Source: Acephala macrosclerotiorum
Taxonomy: Eukaryota > Ascomycota > Leotiomycetes > Helotiales > Mollisiaceae
Length of the DNA stretch: 64,000 nt
Assembly: GCA_014904845.1 (NCBI GenBank)
Contig: MU119326.1
Coordinates: forward strand, 5,018 to 69,017
Reading direction: 5' to 3'
Shown: in pieces, positions 9,179 through 19,725 of the stretch
How the letters are laid out: each line of letters begins with the position of its first letter
Numbering within the stretch: position 1 is the first letter of the stretch
Translations under genes and position numbers: made by a program
The notes under the pieces: generated by a model
Seen by the model: only the letters and a program-made list of their open reading frames with translations
Told to the model about the DNA's origin: nothing
The model's database searches: none

Positions 9179-12141
9179 ATGCTTCTTGACCCTCTTTCGG
9201 CGCTAAGCCTCGCCGGCACTGTCGTGCAATTTGTCGACTTTACGATCAAAATCCTAGAAAAAGGACGTCAAACGTACAAGTCGGCTGATGGCTCAACAGC
9301 AGAACATGAAGATCTGAACGCGATCACGAACGATCTCATCCGGCTTAATGAAAGACTGAAATCCTCAATGCATAGCGACCGAGAAGTCAAGCAGTTGTCT
9401 TTGGATGAACAAGCATTAGAAGGCGTCGCAAGCGACTGCTCATCGATCGCGCAGGAACTACTGGATCATTTGCAGCAGCTGAAGGTACAGGGGAAGAAGA
9501 CTAAGCTGAAGAGCCTTCGTCAAGCGCTCAAGAACGTATGGAACAAGGGGGAGCTTGAAGAGCTCGAAGATAGGCTGGCTAGATATCGAGAGGAGCTAGA
9601 AGTCCATTTATTGGTTTCAATCAAGTGAGTTAATTCTGAATATCCTATATTTGATTTCGCCTAACGAGAGAACAGGGAGCAAGTCGATGTCTCCAGTTTG
9701 CGGCAAATGGAGCGTTTCGATGCACTGGATCGTTCAGCACAGCTCATCATTTCCTACGTGGTTGATGATCTAAAGACGGGAACCAAAGCCAATATGTTTG
9801 AACAGCTCGCTAGTCTCCATGACGAGTCTGAGCGCAGGTTGATTCGCGAGCATGAAAAGACGAGGTCTGAGATTCGAGCAGCTTTGCAAGAAAGAGACTC
9901 CGGTGGTAATGCAAGAACCAATTATGGGTAAGCATCTCAATCTTTTCAAATCGTGAAGCGAAGAACATCAACACTTCTATTAGCACTCATAGCCGATCAA
10001 GTATCGACAACCTTGAACTAATGAATACTTATAGCATGGCTGCCAACGATGACGATCCTATTGCAGTCAACTGGAATTCCGCCAACCTCCGGCAGGAGCG
10101 TGAGATGAAGGAAATTCGAGACAGCTTATGGTTTCCAATGATAAACGAACGCCACGAAGGAATTTCAGAACATCATAAACACACTTTTGAGTGGGTATAC
10201 CGGAATCCTACGAAACGCACCAGACCGTGGAGCAATTTTAGTTCCTTCTTAGGAGGCAACGACAGCGTCTATTGGATCAATGGAAAGCCTGGCTCCGGAA
10301 AGTCTACTCTTATGAAGTACCTCTACGATAATTCACTTACTCAGGGCCTCCTCCAGCAATGGTCGAAAGGACATCAGTTGGTCACAGCTGCTTTTTTCTT
10401 CTGGAACTCAGGAACTCGTGCACAGAAAACTCTTGAATCTCTTCTTCGCTCTCTCCTTCTACACACCATGAAGGGAAAGCGAGGATGTCCAGACCTCATT
10501 CCTATTGTTCTTCGGGAACAAATTACCAATCGGAACTATAAATTATTGAAGAAAGATCAATTCCATTGGTCCCTCGCACAATTGAAGCGAGCTTTCAACA
10601 GGCTCGTGACTCAAGATGAAATTCCAGTGAAGATTTTCTTCATGATTGATGGCCTTGACGAATGCGACGACAATCATGACGAGCTTGTAGCTTTCCTCCT
10701 AAAATTATCGTCTCCGAAGGTGAAGATCCTGCTTTCGAGTAGACCATGGAATGTCTTCAAAGATGCCTTTGGAGGCATGCCGCAACTTCGACTCCAGGAT
10801 CTGACCAGCAACGACATTGCTCTATACGTCGAGGACAACTTGAAGAAGAACGAACGAATGCAACACTTGCTCGAAAGCAATTCTGAGCAAGCGGAAGCCC
10901 TTGCATCGGAGATTGTTGCCCGTTCATCCGGAGTATTCCTCTGGGTGAAAGTCGTTGTTGGCTCTCTCATTGACGGTCTCCGAAATCACGATAGAATATC
11001 CGACCTTCAGGCCAGGCTTCTGCTTCTCCCGTCTGATCTTGCGGAGGTCTACCAGCACATCCTTAGTAGAATGGATGCGATCTACCAGATCCACCGAACC
11101 AAGTATCTTCTCATGAGAAGGGCGGCCGTTGACCCACCGCTCACACTAGCCTTCTCTCTAGCGGACGAGGAAGACCCAGACTATTGTCTTAAATCAGACA
11201 TCCAGCTAATGACCAGAGGAGAAGCGGTAGATAGGTGCGAGGAACTGGAGAGGAGATTAGAAGCTTCTTGTGCGGGGCTCATAGAAATCGATTATCGAAA
11301 GAAAATCGAGCTACCCGACTACGAACGACACAGACCTCTCACCAATAACGACTACTATCGTACCGCCTTCGGATCAAGAGTACAATATCTTCACCGAACA
11401 GTAAGGGACTTCTTCGAGAGTCCGAAATACGCAGCGCAGATCGAGAACATCTTAGCCGGCACAGATTTCGATCCTAACAATGCACTTTTACGAGCCTGGA
11501 TTCTTCGATTGAAAGTTCTGCCTCTCGAGCATTTCGATCAAGTTGAACGGACAATTGCTTCAGATCCACATCAGTGGGGACTACGAAGTTTGAAAGAGGT
11601 TGTAAAAGAGGCAAAACAATTTGCACTACTTGCTGAACAGAAATCTGGTACAACCCTCACGGTATTGCGGGACGAATTGGACAGGACAATGGCAAGATAC
11701 GAAAGCCACGGCTCTCGCATACAGTACCAGTACTATGTCCAACATGAGGGTCCTCAGGCTCCGGTACGAATTCATGACGGCCAACATCAGCTTGCCAAAG
11801 GAACAAAAGAAGACGATGCGAAGGAAAAGACATCACAATCGAAATCCGATTATTCGAGCCCTTCGATCGAATTATCTACTCAGCGCCCCCGGAGTATTTT
11901 CAGAATGCTCTTCTGCTTCCAAAAGCCGAGATCCAACAATCTATCACAAAAGAGGTCGTTGGACTTTTCACATTCTCAGGCTAATACAATATCACCAAGT
12001 CTCAAGATTGAATGGACCCCTCCATCTCAGGAACAGCTGCATTTTAAATTCATGCAGGATTCACTAGTCACTCCTGCTTTAGAGCACGCTCCATTACCAC
12101 ACAAAAACGAACTTCGATACAGCGGAAACCTGTCCCATTGA
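9179..12141 (+). CDS. STAND/NACHT P-loop NTPase (fungal NLR-like)
   Basis: Three exons (9179-9624, 9676-9927, 9984-12141) encode 951 residues. Residues 1-230 form the fungal STAND N-terminal helical domain (MLLDPLSALSLAGTVVQFVD) with coiled-coil-like charged helices. The NACHT NTPase follows, with Walker A GKPGSGKST near residue 335, Walker B FFMIDGLDECDD near 450, and LLSSRPW. Family landmarks after it are SSGVFLWVKVVVGSL, LLLLPSDLAEVYQHILSRM and YLHRTVRDFFESP. Proteins of this design act as nucleotide-switched sensors in fungal allorecognition or innate immunity. The usual C-terminal ankyrin, WD40 or TPR sensor repeats are missing. The last 250 residues are low in complexity and Ser-rich. 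The ligand and effector are unknown. Confidence 0.9.
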
Positions 12142-12421
12142 GAAGTGAAGTGCAGTATATAAGTTAGATTCACGACAATCTTTCATGCAAATACAAGGGG
12201 GGGGGCACTTCAATATCACATAGTACTCTGTAATTAGATACCCAGCCAGTTGTTTAGCATTTGTATACTTTTTTTTGGATTGTTCCCCTTCACAGCTACG
12301 GGTGCCGCGTCTGACACGACCCAATCCTTACCTCCGAGAACGCCGCTTCATTCAGGCTGTTGTGACTTGCATACCTCCTGGAAGTGAGGGAAGCTCTGTT
12401 GCACATCGTCAGCCCAATCCA
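12142..12421. other. Intergenic region
   Basis: Contains a G9 run near 12200 and T-rich stretches; no gene seen. Confidence 0.3.
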
Positions 12422-13558
12422 TCAAACATTATTCAGTATCAGCTCACAAGCGTCGATATCTTTCTTAACATACTGGCTTTTCACACACTTGTTTGCTTGC
12501 GCAATGGTCTGCGTCTTCAGTTGGATAATTGATGTTACAATTCGCATCCATTACCTTCTACAACGAGCCACTTTTCCACCCAAAGACATGGCCTCCGTGA
12601 GACGCAACGCCAGTCCTAGCTTTGTGAATATTAATGCTTCTTTGCAAGCAGGGAAACTTACGGATCACCCTGACTCCACACAAAAGGTTGTGGCCCATCT
12701 CCTGGCCAAAGAGATTTATCGTTGAACTTTGTAGTATCCAAACAGTCTCAAAGAACAGCTAAGGGATCTGATCAGGGTGCGTTGCTGGATAAGGACCATT
12801 GTTCTCGAAGGTACCACTCACGGGGTAGGAGACATGTGTTCCGCACTGTTGATGTTGACTCCATCCCAAAATCTACACCGTGTATCAGCTTGCGTTGTCT
12901 GAAATCTTAAGTTGCACCCACGCTGGAAACCGTATGTTGGACATGATTCCCGCTGGACAAGGCTTCGTTGGGAACGTTACCATCCCACCACTTCGCGTGT
13001 TGGCATTCTGCAAACAGGTGTAGGTGATCTGACGGAATTGAGTGACTTGAGCTAGTGTTCGAGCGTTGGCATCGCCGGTCAACATCCGGAAGCCTTGCCT
13101 GATTGCAGTGGCCTTTCCTTTCGATTGCGACGAATAATTTACTGTCATGCCACCTCTGGTCGCAGTTTCGAATCAAACATTTCCTTTTCGCGGTTCGTGC
13201 TTGAAGGTTCTATTGCGGGCATGGAAGTACAGCACTGCGGTCCAGTAGTCAGAGAAGTCTTCGCTGAATGTGCAGGTTGTGCATGTTGCGATTTGCGAGA
13301 TGTTGTTTGCGGGGTCCGTGGAAGCATTTGAAAGAGTTCTGAAGTTTGTCAGAGAGTTGGCGTGCTCGAGGCCAGGCGGGAGCCTACCCCTCCGATGACT
13401 TGATGTGAGTGCGAAGGCTCGGGGATACCTAGGTTGGCCAAGCTACGGGTCCGTCAGAGTACTTCAGCTAAACGTACGTGGTTTTGAGGACATACGGATC
13501 TAGACGCTCAGTCACAAGTAATGGGCAAGAGAAGCGAGGCAAAGCGTGCGCGTTCCAT
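12422..13558 (-). pseudogene. DUF1996 protein pseudogene
   Basis: Reading the minus strand recovers successive DUF1996 blocks in different frames: LLVTERLDPYV, HSHQVIGG, DPANNISQIATCTTCTFSED, SDYWTAVLYFHARN, ARTLAQVTQFRQITYTCLQ, FPTKPCPAGIMSNIRFP, FWDGVNINSAEHMSYPVSG, DKSLWPGDGPQPFVWSQGD, VMDANCNIN and KTQTIAQANKC. DUF1996 proteins are usually secreted and often carry WSC modules; their biochemical role is unknown. The frame is broken by a TGA after KGN-V, by TAG where VPQLF is expected, by a missing base after ETVW, by TAG before KVMDANC, and by a length change before the last block. The two TAGs stand for expected CAG, consistent with RIP-type C-to-T change. No intact copy is present in the window. 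Confidence 0.8.
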
Positions 13559-14670
13559 GTAAGTAGCGCGAGAACACATGTGGTCCACTGCATCGCGAAA
13601 AGAATGTCAAGATGATCAAAATAAAACTACAGGACAAGGTTTTATGTTACAGTGCTCAAACGGTGGAGTCAGACTCTTATCATTGCCTTCGAGAACAAGT
13701 CGGATTCCGCAATGAGGCTTGTCTACAGGTAACCCCCCCTGGCAGACGGGAAGATTGCTGCAAAGGAGAACATGTGGGGCCCTTCACGAAATGAGGGGCA
13801 GTTTGTTAAAATCGATATAGAGTCCGGACCATTTCTTTGGCGTTCCTTTCTTGCTCCCAATGTCTTTTCATCTCGCCTCTTGTACCAAGATGTCCGCTAT
13901 ATCCTCAAAAATACTGCCGGGTTGAAGCCTTGTACACTAAAACTTGGTCAGAACTTCCGCGTTTCATTATGCAGCGAATTTCTCATTTTTCGAGGTAGTC
14001 CAAATTCCGAACGGAGAATGGTCGGCACCGAACTAACCACGAGCGAACAATTGATCGCAGTGTCATCTTTGGGAAGGAGGTCTCGGATGTATACATTAAC
14101 AGCTATTGTTTCAATCCCAAGCACCTCAATCACAGCCATTCACTCTACTTTATCCTATTTCTTTCATATGGAAGTAATATACGACGATTGCGGCCTTACT
14201 GAATCGAGTGTGGGGGACTCATGAGACCTATGTCCGTGGGGTAAATGCATGAGACTATTTGAGCCGCGAGCAATGGCCAGCAATGGCAGTGAGAATTTTG
14301 ACCAGATATCCACGAGAGGAATGACATTGTGCATTTGAAGATGTGTAAGTGGGGCCACGGTCCCCTTTTTAAGCGAGGCGTTTCTTGGGGAGGCCTGGCA
14401 CGTGTGTCTTGGCAACCGATTGAGACGCTGACTCGGGTTCCATATCCTCGCGAGCGGGAATTCATACTGGAACTAGGAATTTAAGAGTTCCATAGCGAAG
14501 CGGTGTCCAAATACATATTCCACTCCGTAGGTACCTGCATATCAATGTCACGTTACTCTTGAATCAGCCAATGGGGCAAATTTCCGACCGCACGCTTCAA
14601 CGATAACTTCAATATCATCAACCTTGCATCGAACTAAGTCAACAACGCGCGATGAAGAACATACTTAAGG
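13559..14670. other. Gene-poor region upstream of the phosphoesterase
   Basis: A 150-codon open frame at 13772-14224 (+) has no recognisable motif, an unusual composition and no splice context, so I do not call it. The rest shows no coding signal. Confidence 0.4.
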
Positions 14671-15919
14671 ATGCAAGACCCTCTCCTCAAGATGGGAGTT
14701 ATCCTCCTCATCAACATTATGTTCCTCACAGGATTAATATCGCGATGGCTGGCCGCAACTCCCCTCTTCGCCGCTCGAGCGACCGAATCTCAACCCGCGC
14801 TCCGACTCGATGCGAATGGTGAGTTCCATATCGCGATATTCTCGGATCTGCACTATGGAGAGGAGGAAGATGGATGGGGTATCACACAGGATGTCAATTC
14901 AACACGTGTTATGAACAACGTCCTCAACTCGGAGAAGCCAGACTTCGTGATCCTCAGTTTGTCCCCCTATCTAGGGCCATTCACATGACTAATAACTTTC
15001 AGACGGCGATCTCATTACTGGAGAGAACACGTTCTTGACTAATTCCACGAAGTATCTGGATGTGGTTGTGACTCCCCTCGTTGAACACAACGTCTCATGG
15101 GCCAGCACATACGGAAACCACGACTCGCAGTACAACCTCTCCCGTGAAGCTCTGTTCCAAGAAGAATCCAAATACACACTTTCATACACGAAACACTCAC
15201 CACTCGGCATCCCAGCAGTTACCAACTACTATCTGTTACTCTATCCTCACGAAAAACGGAGTCCCGATGCCCCACTCGCGATTCTTTGGTTCTTCGACTC
15301 CCAAGGCGGGGCAGAGTTCCAGGCACCTGCCGGTTCACAGTCGATCCCAAATTGGGTCGAACCTTCCATCGCAGCTTGGTTCCAATCCGAACAAGCTATT
15401 ATCAAAGCGAAGTACAAGAAAGATTTGCCTTCGCTAGCTTTCGTTCACATTCCACCAACAGCATTCATCGCCGTCCAGAACAATCTTTTACCGAATTCAG
15501 GGGAAGAGTCAGCCCACTTTCCAGGACTGAACGATGATGTACCTCTCGCATACGAAGGAACCGGGTGGCAGGACGTCCCCTTCATGCAAGCTCTTGTCAA
15601 CACTCCGAAACTTCATTCTGTCTACAGTGGCCACGATCACGGCGATGCATGGTGTGCGAATTGGCCGACTGGAGTGAATGACACGAAAGGAGTCAGCTCA
15701 CCTCATGTCTGTTTCTGCAAGCATACCGGATATGGGGGCTATGGCAACTGGAATAGAGGAAGCAGGAATTTGCGACTTTCATTTTCGGAGAACGGGGACA
15801 TGGAGGTTGATACTTGGGTGAGGATGGAGAATGGAGAAGTGGTGCAGAGTGTGAGCTTAAATTCGACGTATGGGACTGACATCTATCCGTTGGAAGATGG
15901 AGAAAACTACAGCGTCTGA
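14671..15919 (+). CDS. Calcineurin-like metallophosphoesterase (Dcr2-like)
   Basis: Two exons (14671-14956, 15003-15919) encode 400 residues. All metal-binding motifs of the family are present: FSDLHYGE (DxH), LNGDLITGE (GDx, formed across the splice), YGNHDSQ (GNHD), FVHIP and YSGHDHGDAWC (GHxH). A hydrophobic stretch at residues 10-26 is a signal peptide or anchor, so the enzyme probably works in the secretory pathway or outside the cell. N-glycosylation sequons occur in the body (NSS, NLS and NDT types). It resembles the Dcr2/purple-acid-like phosphatases that dephosphorylate Ser/Thr or small phosphoesters; the substrate is not predictable. Confidence 0.9.
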
Positions 15920-15938
15920 AATCTCCCTGTCTCGTCGC

Positions 15939-16483
15939 TCATTGAGAATTCAATTCCACCTCCTTCTGAGTTTGCCGCCACCCAGATTGTCCCACCCAAA
16001 TCATGACCTCCTGCCGCTGCCCCAGCCCTACATCTGAAAATGTCAAACTTCCCTTCACCGCGAACAAACTGACTTTAATTGAACACTGGCTCCTTCCTAG
16101 CTTGTGTCTACCTAGGTACATCCCAAGAGCAGTGATGCTCAAGTCGAGGAAGTGAGCAGATCGAGGGTTGACGAAGCCAGTAATTGCCAAAGGGCCGGAG
16201 GAATAATTGATCGCGACTCTGCGTTGGAAAGTGTCATCGACTTGGGTTTTGATTTCGAGCGGAAGTTGTTGGATGATGATGACTGGGGGGTTTGGTTGAG
16301 AGACGCCTTGTGGTTTCCAAATGAGCGAGGCAGCTTCACCAATCGTTAATTCATTACAACTACCATAGGAGCCTGGGTAACCAAGTACCTGAAAATGGCT
16401 GGTTCATACCGCTCATCTTTGATGTTGGTTTAGAGGACAGGGAGCTTGGGTTTGGAGTTGCCCGGGAGATCGAAGCTGGCCAT
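15939..16483 (-). CDS. Hypothetical protein, exon model uncertain
   Basis: I do not recognise the family. From ATG at 16483 a short exon (MASFDLPGNSKPKLP) can join across a 52-base interval to VLGYPGSYGSCNELTIGEAA. It then runs on through PPVIIIQQLPLEIKTQ, FVNPRSAHFLDLSITALG and MYLGRHK to a stop at 15939. The donor (GTCCTC) is weak, so the joint is a guess. It may itself be decayed. A broken paralogue of its C-terminal part lies just upstream at 16905-17010 on the same strand. Confidence 0.4.
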
Positions 16484-16904
16484 GAACACGAGAGGATCAT
16501 CTGGGCCTTATCATGCTCAACAGCTCTTTGTTTGCTCTTAAAGCGGCTGCCTGGATACGGCATGTCACATGCAATATGCTTTTTGTTTCAGGGTAGGAGA
16601 CCGCAGCAAAACGGAACAGGCAGGTATCCGGTGCATCTACTGCATTCTTCCACCGCAACCTGCTTAATGAGGTGCAAACAAATTCCAGGCTAAATTTCAG
16701 TAAGTCTCAAGGCAATTCAGAAGGCTCTCAATCAATGGATGTCGCTTTAATGATACACGAATAGGATTTTAGTTGAGTTGAGTTGAGTAGTACTAGAATT
16801 GTTATTGAGTACTACTCAATTTCTCACACTGTTTGACGTAGGAGAATTTCAAGTTGCCTTTGAACGCAGGAATTTCAATCCACATTATGTTCTGGCCTTT
16901 CTCT

Positions 16905-17010
16905 ATATTGTGCTAACCTAAGTACGTCCCAAGAGCGCTGATTTTCACTGTAAGGAAGGAACTGATTAATCAAGGATTGGCATGGCCGCTGAGTTTCAAA
17001 AGAGAGTCAG
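16905..17010 (-). pseudogene. Broken tandem copy of the neighbouring orphan gene
   Basis: The minus strand reads SGHANP-stop-LISSFLTVKISALGTYLG-stop. Position by position this matches TGFVNPRSAHFLDLSITALGMYLGR of the gene at 15939-16483. DNA identity is clear over about 60 bases and fades upstream. It is a relic of a tandem duplication. Confidence 0.5.
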
Positions 17011-17547
17011 GAAGCGACGAATAGTGGAAGGAACTCGTACCTAGCAAATTGCTTGCGATGTTGTATGTGGCCTGCGCTGAGAAGGTTGTAATGACTAATA
17101 TGGAAAGTTCTCGACGCCACGAAACTGTCTCAGCCGTGGTACATGTTAGTTCTATTTATTCATGGTGGAGATAGGTAGGATTCTGATACTAGAGAATGAT
17201 TGAGAGGTGCTACTCATGATGAAATCGAGGTGGAGATTTTGGTAGACTGGGACTTTCATCTGCTAGCGAGGAAGAATTAGAGGTTCTAGAGGGCTAAAAA
17301 GCAACTATACGAGCTTTACATTCACCACAATTCTTCTTAGCCTGCACCCTTCGGTGAATTTGGTATGCCACAGCCTACGATTTAAATGCAACCAAAGCAC
17401 CGGTTGAATCATGATCAACAAGGTGCAGGCACCCGATACCATTCCTATCACTACTGAAAAGTATTCATATGACAAGCAAAGAAAGCTCACATGCTTTTCA
17501 ACGATTGAGGAAGACGTATCATTCTTTTCAACAGCTTCCAATAGTCA

Positions 17548-17859
17548 ATGATTTCCTCCGCAGTTTGTGTATCCTCCCAGACTGCTATTTTTGGTATGGT
17601 ATCTGCGGCCAAGGCCGCGTGCGCGCCGTACTTGATTGGACCAATGAAATGCACAGGGAAGAACATGCCTTACATTGCTCTCAAGTTGGCACTTGCCCAT
17701 CTGTTATTCTCCAATGACTTGAGGATCAGTGGTGAGTTAACGGGAGGAGGAAGCGCTACAGGTGAGGAAGGAAGACAGGTGAAGAACGAGTATCAAATGA
17801 GAGATTGGATTCTGGGATTTAGAGATGGACCGATGGTAGAAATCAAAATGAGGTCATGA
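17548..17859 (+). pseudogene. Cytochrome P450 C-terminal fragment
   Basis: The frame reads APYLIGPMKCTGKNMPYIAL, then KLALAHLLF, GEEGRQVKNEYQMRDWILGF and RDGPMVEIK to a stop. This is the heme-binding Cys loop (FxxGxxxCxGKN type), the L helix and the C-terminal end seen in fungal P450s. The I helix, ExxR and all upstream parts are absent from the preceding kilobase. Only the last exon of a roughly 500-residue enzyme therefore remains, as a truncated relic. The residues around the Cys are well preserved, so the loss may be recent. Confidence 0.7.
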
Positions 17860-17921
17860 TCTAAGGAGAAGAGATAACAGTGTCCAGGTTCTCACTTTCG
17901 AGCATTCATTAGACAACTCAT

Positions 17922-17966
17922 ATTAGGGTGGTCACGTGTTTAATGTTATATATATCCTCATCTCAC
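17922..17966 (+). repeat. Short direct repeat, copy 1 (TTAGGGTG-CACGTG...TATATATCCTC)
   Basis: About 45 bases are shared in the same orientation with 19317-19358: TTAGGGTG, then CACGTG, then TATATATCCTC and CTCAC with similar spacing. The second copy is the edge of the 19.3-kb insertion, so this is probably another end of the same element family. Confidence 0.5.
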
Positions 17967-18131
17967 TGCTAGACAGGAACAGAGATCATAAAACACACAC
18001 TTTACACCCACACCATGGCCTTTGCCTGTGATAACTCATTAGGCTTGGCGTATGGAATAAAAGACATCATCCATCTATTTGTTGTATGGGGATATATAAG
18101 TGGCGTCTCTCGAGGTCGAGAGGGATTGCTA

Positions 18132-19306
18132 TCATACACAAGCCATTCCAATTACAGAAATAACAAAGGTTTTGATGACTTTTTCGCTCCAGAGAGTCTG
18201 CTTGGTTAGAGACTCAAGCTGCGCATGCATTTGTACCCGGTTTCTTCCCTTCCTGCCCAAAATCCCCTCAAAACGCGTCAAAAGCAGCTTGGCATTACAG
18301 TAGCCAGTGTCTTCGGATACCGATGACATTCGAGCATATGCATGCGGATTCAGATCAACCATCAACAACTCTCCGAGGTCCACCAACCCATTGTGTTTGA
18401 CCTCCATCCTGGTAGTATGACCGTTGCATATCGTTGCCAAGATCGCACAGCCAGCGCCCAGGAAAGGTTTCCGACTCTCTCCACCGAGGCACTATGCCGC
18501 TCCGGAGCTCTGGCATACCGGCTGGCTGAAAAGGTGGAGAGAAAGTCCACATAGTAGATGATTCAGCCCTAGCTTTTGAAAGAGGTGCTGGTCCAGTCTG
18601 TGTCTTCCGTGTCGAAAGGCCCTTCTTGGAGGTGTTTTGGAAAAGCTCTGCTCCATATGGTTCATACTTATTTGACAACTTGAGCTTTTCAATCTTTCGA
18701 CGCTTGGGCAGATGAAGCGCATCAATGGCATCGGCAGCAGGAGGATCGACATCTTCAGCCTTTCTTTTTTTCTCCGCTGCGGTCCTTCCGCCGGTTCTTG
18801 CCCCTTTTATCCATGGAAGCAGATGCATTCGCTTTCCAATCGGTGATAACTTCGAGCTGGTGTTTATAATTGCCAAGGCCCTTCTTGATATATTTCTAGA
18901 GATGCTTGTTGATCAATGTCAAGCCTCCAGTAACACTGAACTGCTCGTCGCAAAATGGACAACGTGAAATTTCTTTTTTTCGAGCGTCCTTTTGCAAATC
19001 CGACTTTTGTTTCGGCGTTGAAGGCTCTTTGACTGCTTCGAAATCAGCTATATCTGTCTGGGTAGCATGAACCACGCTGAATCGCTGGCCATCGATGACT
19101 GATCGCCGGACCAAATGCAGGAAGTTTCCAGAACGGAGCCACAAAATTGAGTCTGAGTACATTCTATACGATCTACCCAGGACTGGCACAGAAAGCTCCC
19201 CACCTTTCTGGCGGTCGTAATCTCCCCAAACGTGGAGTCCTGCCATGTTATCATCGTAGTCTCCGGGATCATAATGGGGAGTAGCAGCTACGTTGGTGTT
19301 CAGCAC
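18132..19306 (-). pseudogene. 2OG-Fe(II) oxygenase (TET/JBP-like) gene, 3' part
   Basis: From 19306 the minus strand reads VLNTNVAATPHYDPGDYDDN, then GGELSVPVLG, NFLHLVRRSV and GQRFSVVHAT. This gives HxD, a distal His and the Arg about ten residues later that binds 2-oxoglutarate, in the pattern of the TET/JBP nucleic-acid oxygenases common in fungi. A Lys-rich linker and a CPFCDEQF zinc-finger half follow, then TAG, after which the frame stays open (KYIKKGLGNYKHQLEV). Another frame carries a nuclear-type basic segment (LPKRRKIEKLK), and a third resumes with ICNGHTTRMEVKHNGLVDLG and ends at 18132. Several frame changes plus the stop indicate decay. The start of the domain lies across the insertion, in the part at 19726-20804. 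Confidence 0.6.
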
Positions 19307-19725
19307 TGTGGATGTGTTAGGGTGCACGTGATATGCTGTATATATCCTCGTTCTCACCACTCTTTGGATTATCATCTTTAATATATTATAGTGGGACGAC
19401 CCTCGTGCCTCGCGCCATGTCCTGCCTTTGACGACTTGAACTTTGAAATGATATAAAGCTTTTAATCGCACCGGCTCCGCCGGCGCGAGTAGGAGCGTTC
19501 CTCCCCTACAACCCCCTACGTGGGGCTAAAACTGTTCTACGGGGAGCTTTATAAAGAGAGACTCTAAACTACGGGAGCGCTAAGTGCCAAAAGCGATACA
19601 TCTTGGCGTTTCTTGGCAAAACCTTGGCGCAAAAACGTGCCGCAAATATCACGTTTTATTACGTAACCTCAAGGTAAACCATTTTTCCCTAGCAGGATAA
19701 CCTTTAACTATCGTCAAAGGCATAC
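19307..19725. mobile_element. Insertion of about 0.42 kb inside the oxygenase gene
   Basis: The segment separates CTG-AAG-G from GTG-CTG-AAC of one oxygenase gene on the minus strand. It contains TGCCTTTGACGA at 19428 and its perfect inverted match TCGTCAAAGGCA ending at 19722. It also has a GC-rich core of stem-like repeats (CGGCTCCGCCGG) and a left part (19320-19450) shared with 1884-1975. No open frame is present, so it is non-autonomous. The minus strand starts GTATGC and ends CCACAG, but splicing at these sites would drop one base of frame. Confidence 0.55.

Noticed and set aside
13772..14224. 150-codon plus-strand frame
   Set aside because: No recognisable motif, no splice context, and the composition does not resemble its neighbours.
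17305..17541. 78-codon minus frame with one hydrophobic segment
   Set aside because: Too short, no family resemblance, lies in a zone of relics.
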